Shown here piece by piece: positions 54,951 to 64,000 of a stretch of DNA of 64,000 nt. A program made the translations under genes and the position numbers. The stretch is from assembly GCA_942486035.1 (NCBI GenBank), contig CALNXK010000154.1, forward strand, positions 666,001-730,000. The letters are read 5' to 3'. Within the stretch, counting starts at the first letter, position 1. Each line of letters begins with the position of its first letter. This stretch comes from Porites lobata (lineage: Eukaryota; Cnidaria; Anthozoa; Scleractinia; Poritidae). A model generated the notes under the pieces. It made no database searches and was not told the origin of the DNA. It worked only from the letters and a program-made list of their open reading frames with translations.

Positions 54951-57900
54951 TATGGGGTGGGGTTTTTAATACATGACATGGCACGTCGTTTCAATCATCG
55001 CCGAAAATAAACCGCATGCTCACCACAAGACCATTTGCACACAATGAAAGTTAACAACACCTGACCATCGCAGTTTTGCTAATTAAGATTCTTATTTTTT
55101 TCGACAACTCAGTAGTGTTCACTTGTTCCAAAGTAATCAACGTTTTCAAGCGATAGAATTCGTGGACCGACACGTTTCGGAAAAGCTCTAAATTTAGAGG
55201 CTTCGATCACGCAACTATTCTTATTCCCAGTTTCCACGGTCTCCCCTAGGAACGCCTGCCACAATGATCCCCATTTGTGTACAAGATACGAAGAAAAACG
55301 CGTTACAGACTATGAGTCTCGCTGCTTACGCATGCAAGCGAGACTGATTAATTACAAACATAAATCTACTCACGGCGTTTGTTTTCTAAAAATTAATTTT
55401 AGTGAGCTCTTCCAACTCAAATTATTAGCTTAGGTAAACTGAGAACTATAATCTATTATATTGTAAATCCTTACAACAATTAAAGCACCTTAAGTGGTAA
55501 TAATCAAAATTAGTTACTGGCAAAGGTATGCTTTACCAGGCTGGGCAATTTCCCATTTAGTGGGAGAGAAATAGCTTCATTTTTACTAAAACTATGGCTT
55601 AATGGTCATCTACAATTCGTGATGTTAATTACAACTTGGGTCAGTTGAGTCAGTTGACATGTTGTTCTCAACTTCCGTTTTCTTCTCTCTTTCAATGTTC
55701 TTCAAAACTGGAAAAATGCACCGGAAAAAAAAAACATTACTTAACAATCATGGAAAGGAGAAAGGGAGGAACCAGGACTGTGTAACCCTTGTTATAATTT
55801 GGTAACCTACAGTAAAAAAATTAAATTTGCCAATAAATAAATGGCAAGCCCTTAAAGCAGTAAATTTTGTTTGATAATAAATTAAAATTCAAACAAAAAA
55901 GACTGTCTTACAGTCAACCTATAAATGTTTATGTGACCCCCAATTTTTCAAAAAATAAGTTATATAGCAGATCAAACTTAGAATTCAAAATTATGCCTTT
56001 GCCCAGCCTAGTCCCCATGTGTTTTCGGCCTGGACTCTACGATGAGCCGTGACGTCACCAAGAGATACTCGCCAAGAACGCCGTTCTCTCGCCCGCTCTC
56101 TCCCAGACTACGCGCGGACAACAGATCGAGAGAGAACACCTAAGGACTAGGCTGGCCTTTACCCAGTACATGAAAGGAAAAACGCTAGGAGCCCCTATGG
56201 CCATAGCTTATAAAACTGGGTTTAATTTTAGTAACCAGCCAGACAATGAGATATGAACGAGTGAACTTAATACATGAACAGGCATGAAAATTCCTTGTGG
56301 GTAATTTTTCATGCACGTTTGCATATCTTGCCTACTGTAGCTCACCTTCCTTATGGGTGGCAATTTTCATGCAAACTCTACAAATCAGTATTTGTCTACT
56401 TCTATGCTTTACCTTCTCCTTTAAAAATTCACTTCCTTAAATTGCATTTAAAGGTTGTATAAATTTAAAAATGTAAGATTACTACAATGTTGATGACAAA
56501 AAAGATGAAATGTCTTTAGTTGATTTTCAAAACAATTTTCCCTACTAGTACAGTATTTTTTAGAAATTTGAAGGTAAATCTGAATTGACGGCTTGGCTTA
56601 AAGTTGTCGAGAGCCTAAGAAGATGCCATGTCAAAATCAGGGCGAAAACAAAGTCAAACTAAAGGGAGATCCACCTTCCCCCTCTTGACACCGGTAGCGA
56701 AAGTAACCTGATAATGTTCTGCCGCCTCCTGGAATAATCAGCTTGAAGAATTAGCAAAGCTAAATTTGTTTGAAAACAAGCAATCAGGTCAGAAATAAGC
56801 CCAAGTATAAAAGACAAGAAAGGGGAGCGCCCGTCCGGCATCTTGAATAAGTTTCTAATTTTGCACGGAGTAGATTGGAACTGATAGTGTGTCCTCAGCG
56901 TTTTTGAAAAGTTCCGTTTTCATTGATCGTTTTCATCGGATACGTGTGGACCGAAGCCGTATTCGTAAAGAAAAAGTTGCGTTTTCATATAAAAACGGAT
57001 ACGTGTGCACAGGGCTTAAATTTGATAACAGCTTAATTTTCCTTTAACTTTCAAAGCGACCATAATGAAAATGCTAGAATAATCCTAAATCCCAATTCGT
57101 AAAGTGAATATTCAATCTACAGGCGAAATGGTAAATCCACCCAGTGAAGAGAACGACAGCAAAGTACATATTCTCATTCATATTCCTTGACATCTTGGTA
57201 TAGAGCGTTTCCACATGACGTCAAGGTGGCAATATTTCTGTTCCAAAACATGGGTTACTTTCTTTATATATAGTATTTTATGCCGCTGTTCCATTTTTGC
57301 CTATTCCTCCACGATTAGTATCTAAGCTTGTATGGAAGCTGGCGGAAGAAATAGGCCTGCAGTTGGCATCAAAGCGCTTTCCTTCCTCGGTTCTCCGGCC
57401 AACGGCAAAGAAAGCAACGCCAAATACCCTCGATTTTACACAGATCGAAACCTAACGGAAACAATATATCATTGATCTGTAATTTTGAGAAGGATCAATG
57501 TAGTATCGACCTTAACCGTGCACAACGTAAAGGTTCCGTAACAGGACACTACTCGCATATTTTGAATTCGCAAAATCCTGCAAGAAAATTTGGTACATGC
57601 GCAATAACGGGACTGTGTTTCTTCAAGACATTTTATCTTTATTCGACACTTTTTAAATTCTCATGACTCAGTAATGTGCAAACTAATAACTGCGATTCTT
57701 TAAACTAAAGGTAATTACAATGTTTTTCAGGATGAGTCACAATATACCGTCTAACGTTACGAGTAACTCGGTGCAAATCGTAGCGAAACAAAAGAAGAAA
57801 TATTTAAAAATATGAATAACTATGAGTAATTTGTATTTTTGAATGAAGCTAGCATTATCTAATTTTCTACAAATAGCATGCATTGTTTTTAATGTGTACA

Positions 57901-59955
57901 AATCTATGGTTCATTCTGCAAACACATTTTTCCATTAATCAATATGTATAAAACTACACGCCGACGGACGGATCTAAAGGGAATGTACAGGGGTGCGCAC
58001 CCAGCCCCCCTACCTTCCTGAGATGACCTTTGGCTTTCTAATACAACTGGTATTCTGCAAAATATGAAAATATGTATGATATTTATTCTTAGCAGTTCAC
58101 ACTATATTATTAGGGACCTTAAGCAACGACGAAAACAACGTCAAAAAAAATTGGTTTTACGAGCAAAACAACTGCTCTACACGTGCATCACGCTTTTTAG
58201 TAAATTTCTTTGACGTCCTCTGCACGACTACGACGTCAAAACCTTCCAATGAGGCGTTTTGTGGAGGACGTGGAAATACTACGACAAATTTTCCCTTCTC
58301 TATTTGAACATGGACAAAGCCCTTAAGAATTCAACTCCAGGAAAAGTCGCCTAAAATTGAATAATTGAGCGGTTCCAAATAGACGTGATAAAGTTTGAAA
58401 GGACGCAAATTCATTTTTTTAGTGATGTTTTCACTGCCGTCGTCGTGGTCGTTGCTCAAGGTCCCTAATGCACTGTATTCGCTTTTGAAATTTGTTTAAA
58501 ATTTGAAGGGTACTTGAAGCTACTTACTTAAAGCTACACGGAAAGGAAAAAAGTCGAAACAAGAATTTGAGGTCACACCAGCGAATCGAACTCGGACATT
58601 TTCGCATTCGCCATTTGCACATCTCCCATAATACACCTTGTTTGCCCCCCAACATTTTGCATAACCTTTGTTTATCATTTCTCCTGGGTATTACAGCCGT
58701 CCGAAAAGAAATTGATGACAATGTTTATGCACAATTTTGGGGGGCAAACAGGATGCATTTTGGGATGAGATAAGATTATTTATTTAATGTCAAACACACA
58801 GGGAGTGGTTACTCAGTCTCCCGAGCCGAAGGCTCAGGTTAAAAGTGGTTGACAATTGAAAACTAAGAATTAAGAAGGATAAAAATCTAAACAGGTTTGC
58901 GCGTATTGATAAATAGGTAAATTAATAAAAATGGAAGGGTGATTAAAAATACAAATAGAAAGATCCCTAAGCTATGTTTAAAATACTAAAAAAGAGAAAA
59001 AAAATGTGCACCATCTAAAAATCAACTTTAGAAGAAATATCAAATGCAGGGATTGCACTGACATCCAGTACAATTCTGTTTCTTTAGAAGACTACGAAAA
59101 GATGCCACCGCGGGATATAATACTATACTATTGTACTAATAATAATAATATGAGTAAGTAGCGAATAGAAAATCGCTCATTAATCGATAGTGCTGATCCT
59201 TCCTCCTCCTCTGCTGCTGACTGCGCGCATTTTTTATGCATTTTTCATTTAGTATAACTACAAAGCGGCAACAGTGACCTAATACCTCTTTAGTTTTTAA
59301 GTCGTGATCGTTTTCAATACAGTGAGAACTTTGTGCTTTTCACTAATTTCTTCATGTCAACAGTAGTTCCTAGGTGTAAAACTAACTCTCACAGAATTAT
59401 TAAAACTCACTGGATTTCTACAGTTTCTAAAACTCACAATAATGGCATAATCTCATGCTAAAATGGAGCGGATTAAAGTGTCCTCACTATGACCAGCCCT
59501 TTGAGCAAAAGAAAATTACTTAACAACCGAACCGAAGTATTATTCAAGTTTGTACAGAACGCACTCAGCTCATCAGTTTAATTGCAACTTTTTACGCAAC
59601 CAGTAGCTTACTAGCTAAACTGGCGAATGGTCGCTAAATTCGCCATTTTCGTCAAAATCGCCACTTTCGTTTTGCCGTTACAATTAAGGTTTGGCAAAAA
59701 CCTGACGAATTTTCGACAAATACGGTGTGCAATTCTGCACTCATAATAGAAGCTTTATACAAATCAGCATATTTATTACTCTTATATATACTTCATGTTC
59801 AAAGGGCTCGAACGTTAGTCGTAATCATTGCTCAGAATTTGCGTGCATTTTCTAACAAAGAACTTGTATTTCTAGACATTTGTTTCGCGCGTAATGTGCG
59901 AGTGGTCGTAAGCACGCGCCTGTCATCATGATAATAGTGATAGTAATGATAATAA

Positions 59956-60545
59956 TATTTACTATTCATTCAAAATATTTTCCCGATTCTGACTGGCTAA
60001 AAGCACACGTTTAATTCACCATAACTAGTTACTGATGACCAAATTTGGAAGCATTTTGTGTTTAACGAGGAAATGACGTCAAAAATGCAGGGTTTTCGCA
60101 GGTTAAGGCACCGTTAACCGAGAAGACCTGGGGACGAGGTTGAGTTGTTTTGGTTGTGAACTTGAAAAATGGCGGACATTTCACTCGTTTCAAGAGTAAG
60201 AACTAGGCGAAAAAATAGCTAAAAACATGGCAAGAACAGCAAGAAGACAACTCGAAGGGCGACATCTGCTATTTGGAGAATATTTGCGGAGCTGGACAAA
60301 CCTAAACGTGCACTATCGAAGATGAACTTAACATCGATGGATCGATGGAGGTAAGCATGTTTTAGCCATGTTTTTAAACTAGGAATTATTTTGAATGAAT
60401 AATAAAACAATTATTGAATTCGGCTTTCGTATCATATGAAGAATTATGGAGATCTCGGAGGGTGTTATCCGCCTCGGCCTACGGCCTCGACGGATAACAC
60501 CCTCCTCGATCTCCATAATTCTTCATAAGATACTCAGCCTCATTC
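59956..60545. mobile_element. MITE-A inserted at the 3' end of gene 4
   Basis: A complete MITE-A ('gaagacctggggacgaggtt', 'gaagatgaacttaacatcgatg', and a strong palindrome at about 60418-60535) separates gene 4 from its 3' flank. Sequence on its left ('cgcgcctgtcatcatgataat') matches the coding tail of gene 1 (10606-10640). The insertion therefore lies in what was coding sequence. Confidence 0.75.
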
Positions 60546-60546
60546 A

Positions 60547-61623
60547 TTAATTGTTACTTAATGTAACAGGGGTGCCCAACTCAACACGGTCGTCTCCAGT
60601 GTGGCGGTCAGTGTCCTGACCTTCAGTATTTTGGGGTCTTTCATTTTCGAGGGGAGAAGCACGCTTCCCCAAAGTAGCCCAAGCTATAAATACAGTAATA
60701 AAATATAAAGAGCAGGTTTTAAGGAGTTCTTCTGCAGCCGTCTGTCCACCAATTGAGGGCCCTGCCAGAATTACCACGACATAAAGGGACCCCACAGCAA
60801 GAAATCCAATCAGACAAACACCGAAAGTATTACTACTTTCCGAAAAAGTAAAGGACTTTAAAAACGCAGTAACTCGCTTTGGGGCATCCGTGCTATTATT
60901 TTGACTCGGGCCAGAACTCAAGGGAAAATAACGTAAAGAAGCGTTAGGCAAAGAATAAGTTCCCAGTAAAAGGTTTTCAAGTGTAATTTTGCGCGTTGTT
61001 ATGTCATAACCGTTTGGGTAAGTTACATCCAGGTAAAGGTACAATGCGTAAGTAAATGCAGCGAAAATAGAGATGACAGAGAGAACAACAGTCAAACCCC
61101 ATGAAGGATTGATTATTATCCCAATTAAACACCAGCAACTTATAGAGCTTATTGCATTTCCTCCAAATCCATATAGGCAAAATATTGCTAGAATAAGATT
61201 TCTATGATCATACGATGATGACAGGTACTTGAATACATAATAAACACTGTTCAAGACAGTAGATAAAGATATGAAAACTAAAGTTGTAAAGAAATCATAA
61301 GAGTGATAGTAGACGGAAAAATGTAAAGCGATTCCACAGGCAACAAAAAAATACACACTGAATAGTACTGACAAGAAGTGAATCGATAAAAACATGGCAC
61401 TTACTCTGTTTTCATCCATGCTATTTAATATGTTCATGCCGAGTACCGCCCAAGTGAAAATAATGCTAGTGCTTATTACAAAAAAGGTACGTGCAAATAA
61501 AAATATGGGGTCAGCACCATATGCTCCGTTGTAACTGAATTTAGGTTTATGACCCAGTGTAACACTTTGAGCTGTGTTCAAAGAAGGATCCCGAATATCC
61601 GGACTTACAGCCAGATCTTGTAG
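60547..61623 (-). CDS. Gene 4 exon 2: seven-membrane-segment protein, array copy 4
   Basis: 358 codons plus stop, from acceptor 'gatctacag' with LQDLAVSPDIRDPS. It is closest to gene 3. The Cys of NTAQC, kept in genes 1-3, is Ser here (NTAQS). Segment 4-5 reads CLIGIIINPSWGLTVVLS, and the GPSIGGQTAAEELLKTCSLYF block precedes segment 7. The segment 5-6 loop is Ser/Asn-rich. The native tail ends near ELGTP; the last residues and the stop come from the junction with the MITE at 59956-60545. The native poly(A) signal (59772-59777) is now about 770 bp away. By the spacing of genes 1 and 3, its exon 1 would lie near position 69000, outside the window; I found none in 61624-64000. Confidence 0.75.
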   Translation of the reverse strand, partial: LQDLAVSPDIRDPSLNTAQSVTLGHKPKFSYNGAYGADPIFLFARTFFVISTSIIFTWAVLGMNILNSMDENRVSAMFLSIHFLSVLFSVYFFVACGIALHFSVYYHSYDFFTTLVFISLSTVLNSVYYVFKYLSSSYDHRNLILAIFCLYGFGGNAISSISCWCLIGIIINPSWGLTVVLSVISIFAAFTYALYLYLDVTYPNGYDITTRKITLENLLLGTYSLPNASLRYFPLSSGPSQNNSTDAPKRVTAFLKSFTFSESSNTFGVCLIGFLAVGSLYVVVILAGPSIGGQTAAEELLKTCSLYFITVFIAWATLGKRASPLENERPQNTEGQDTDRHTGDDRVELGTPVTLSNN

Positions 61624-63089
61624 CTGTAGATCAACAGAAAGAAAAGTTACAGTGATTTGTGTTCATTATTAATAAGGATATTACTATTAACTGTTATTGC
61701 CCCCCGCAGGGATTTCGCCCAGAAGGCGAAATCCCGAGGAGGCACTCTAGTAACTCGCGCGTATATTAAGGAAAGTACATACAGTTGTAATATACAGTCA
61801 TACAGTCAATATAGAAAAAACCTCGATTTGCTTGAACAGGGGCCGCGAGGAATCGGTAGGTAATGATGACGTTTCTATTGTTTGCGCCCGCAAGTACGAA
61901 ATGGTTAGGATGACGTAAAGACAGAACATCCCCAAGGGACCGCTTAGGTAGATTTTGTGACATTTATTGTGCAGTCATACCTCGACACTCTTTTGCGTTA
62001 CGTGTTATCAGTGACATTCTGTGGAGCAGTTGTTTCAGTGAAAGTTATGGACCAAAATTTTAACGACACTCGTTAAGCGCAGAAGAAGTTATAAGGTGCG
62101 TATAACTGTGTATATATAAACACTTGGAGAGTTTGTCAGACACGAGTTCACAAATCTTTCATTGGAAACCTTGCCAGACACTCTTTCTCTCTCTTTTAAC
62201 GGAATAAGACTCAGCCCCAAACAAGCAAGACGAGCGAACAACGGCTAGCTTCTCACTAGCAGAACGGTGGACGATTACAAAAATTCGCCGACAATCAAAT
62301 TCTGTGCTGACTTATTCCCTGCTCACAGACGTCCTTCCGCTATAAAGTTTCAAATAAGACTAGAATGCGCGAGTGTGAATTGATCAAACATCCTTTTAAT
62401 TTCTAAGGCTTCCTTTCCGGCGAATAAAATGAACTGAATGTAAAAAGTGAAATAGAAATTGCGAAAAATTCAACTTCTAATTAAATCTTTTCTTATGGTT
62501 TAGAATAAACTATTCTCGAAATTGAGAATTTTTTTTGATCAAAGCTGTGTAAATCGACCCGAAACTGTGCATGGAGCCTTGCGTTTCCTGTATTTATCTC
62601 ACCTATTGTATGGAATATGTGTGAAAATCTTCCTTATGAATCGGTATATTTCAAAGAGCTACGCAACGAGCAAGAATGCTATTGACCGACAATATACCAG
62701 GGTCGTAACATGGTATATGGGCTCAGGGCTCAAAGCCCAAAATAGGACTGGGATCAGGGCTCAGAGGAAAGGGCTCAGGGCTCAGAAGAATGGGATCAGG
62801 GATCACAAGGCTTTTGAGCCCAAATCAGGGATCAGATTTATTACACGGTCTAAAACTCTCTTATCACAATATTTTTCCGCATAATAAGGTATGTGTCCAT
62901 AGAATTTCCTGGCCAAGTTACATTACCCATTCTTGCTTCCAGCTGACGGCAGTTCCTGTCATACGAAGTCCTGGTTGTTTGACCAAAACATGGTATCATA
63001 TTCTTAATTTATTAATTGCTGAGGGCACCGTAATATGAATCTCAAGTCACTTTTCTCGCATTGTAACGCAACTCCTCAACGCTCTGTCA
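61624..63089. repeat. Non-coding stretch with hairpin and GGGCTCA repeats
   Basis: The first 90 bp are the conserved exon 2 upstream region. An 11-bp stem GGGATTTCGCC with its inverse lies at 61709-61735. Degenerate GGGCTCA/GGGATCA 7-bp repeats run about 62720-62835. No gene is accepted; the plus-strand ORF at 62522-62884 reads through the repeats. Confidence 0.5.
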
Positions 63090-63184
63090 ATGCCAGAAGG
63101 CAGAGAAAGGGATTTTACATATCTTTTTTGGCGAGAAATGGGGAAGAAGAAAAAGGACAAAAAGAAATCCTGTGACAGAGAAAG
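63090..63184 (+). CDS. Possible first coding exon of an unknown plus-strand gene
   Basis: An open frame from ATG 63090 (or the in-frame ATG 63138, which gives MGKKKKDKKKSCDRE) runs into a strong donor (aaag|gtacgt at 63185, or gtaagt at 63189). Lys-rich N-termini of this kind are common in cytosolic proteins. Any partner exons would lie beyond 64000. Composition alone could produce this pattern, so confidence is low. 63191-64000 otherwise shows nothing. Confidence 0.3.
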
Positions 63185-64000
63185 GTACGTAAGTACTTCC
63201 TTGACTGATTTACTCCTGGTAAGGGTCCAAGCATAGAGTTTTTCGGCCGATCAAACATAACAATATACCGCCAGGACAATATACAAACCGATTCGTTAAA
63301 AGCGGAATTTACTGCATAGGTCCCGATTGTCTCATCGTCTCAAGCAAGTCACAAGGCGACTATAAATCGAGGTTCGTATTTTTTGACCAGTAACTTAACT
63401 CTTAAAAGTGCTTAAATAATTAGTCAGAGTAGACGTCAAAAGTAGAGTACAAAAGTGCAATAAAAATTATATGAATTCGCGCGCTTTGTTGCAAAATAAA
63501 TGCTTTCTCGCAATTTAATAAATCTGCTCTAATAGCATGGAGTTTTAGGGTTATCTCGAACTCTGATGAGAAACCGAGATCGGTTCACCTACTAGTACTA
63601 GTTTTGGACCGGGAAAGTAAAGGACACATTCCATTTCTGTATAACTGATAAATGCTTGTTTACAGAGTAGAATTAGTGAAAATAAGTGGAACACCAACGA
63701 CTTACCTCGGTGAAATGAAAGTAACAAAACCTTCATATTTTATTTTCTTTAGTTTTTTTTATAAAATATAAAATAAACGGTTGAATTGGTGAAAGGAATT
63801 TTGCATACTAGGTACAAGTAGCAGAGTCTGCAGGAAGTAAATATATTATAGCACTCAGCATGAAGGGCCACCAGTAAGGGGCCCACTATTTGATTTTTGA
63901 GCCGGGGATGGGTTATTTTTTTCGTGCAAGATTTTTTCAGACCTCATTCGTGCAGTGGCTATTTTGTTTTGCACAAAATTTACAGATCTTAGTGATAATA

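Larger units (their letters stand above)
53640..59955. repeat. Array unit IV non-coding block
   Basis: Colinear with 31752-38115, and visually the closest pair of units. It carries the pogo-like MITE (54219-54508), lacks the 33124-33282 foldback, and has a private tandem duplication at 54635-54950. The GGCCCTG element part, the GGCGGATCTAG motif (57960), the foldback (about 58645-58752) and the 'cgccattttcg' motifs (59630-59720) follow in order. No gene is seen. Confidence 0.7.

Noticed and set aside
10558..61623. Assignment of the array to class A or other named GPCR families
   Set aside because: No DRY, CWxP, NPxxY, GPS or Frizzled cysteine pattern was visible; only the topology is receptor-like.
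1..64000. CRISPR arrays, rRNA and tRNA genes
   Set aside because: No regularly spaced identical repeats with unique spacers, no conserved rRNA segments and no tRNA B-box with cloverleaf were seen by eye.

Overview
The window is eukaryotic nuclear DNA, most likely from an anthozoan cnidarian such as a stony coral. The evidence is GT-AG introns several kilobases long, few long ORFs in AT-rich DNA, very many short hairpin (foldback) transposons, degenerate LINEs and solo LTRs. The cnidarian assignment rests on the look of the repeats (for example the hairpin with arm GGGTTCTCTCC) and is inference. I saw no tRNA, rRNA or CRISPR.

The core is a tandem array of one multigene family, all on the minus strand. 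Four copies of a long coding exon (10558-11709, 24189-25319, 38116-39159, 60547-61623) each encode about seven membrane segments and a cytoplasmic tail. Two intact copies of a 162-codon first exon (19321-19806, 46697-47182) encode a signal peptide and a glycosylated, cysteine-containing ectodomain. A third, broken copy (30108-30202) lies on the other strand. Exon 1 ends GAA|gtaagt and exon 2 begins after ctacag, both in phase 0, so two-exon genes of about 545 aa (gene 1) and 509 aa (gene 3) can be read across introns of about 7.5 kb. Gene 2 has lost its exon 1 to a MITE insertion followed by a local inversion. Gene 4's exon 1 would lie beyond the right edge. I cannot place the family; it is a candidate orphan 7TM receptor family.

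The array grew by segmental duplication. Each unit, read left to right, holds a short head-to-head ORF block (E-block), about 6-7 kb of low-copy non-coding DNA, exon 2 (minus), an intron packed with transposons, then exon 1 (minus) and the next E-block. E-blocks: 1385-2954, 19905-21400, 28850-30020 (inverted), 47876-48960, 51993-53060. Shared non-coding blocks: 6990-10557, 22630-24188 (shortened), 31752-38115, 53640-60546. Units III and IV are the most alike. Because units are paralogous, many transposon insertions can be read against an empty site in a sister copy, giving clear target-site duplications.

Mobile DNA dominates the rest: a tandem pair of 1.6-kb hairpins with TTAA target sites separated by a perfect 776-bp palindrome in the intron of gene 1 (14520-18947); a hAT-like element with a nested element flanked by 9-bp duplications (41744-43580); two solo LTRs; two degenerate LINE fragments (4878-6312, 50574-51890); pogo-like, GACC-ended and CAGGGGC-ended MITEs; and a recurrent foldback family called MITE-A here. 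Several insertions changed the array genes: a MITE supplies the C-terminus and stop of gene 4, a TTAA element splits the upstream region of gene 3, and a MITE cut exon 1 of gene 2.
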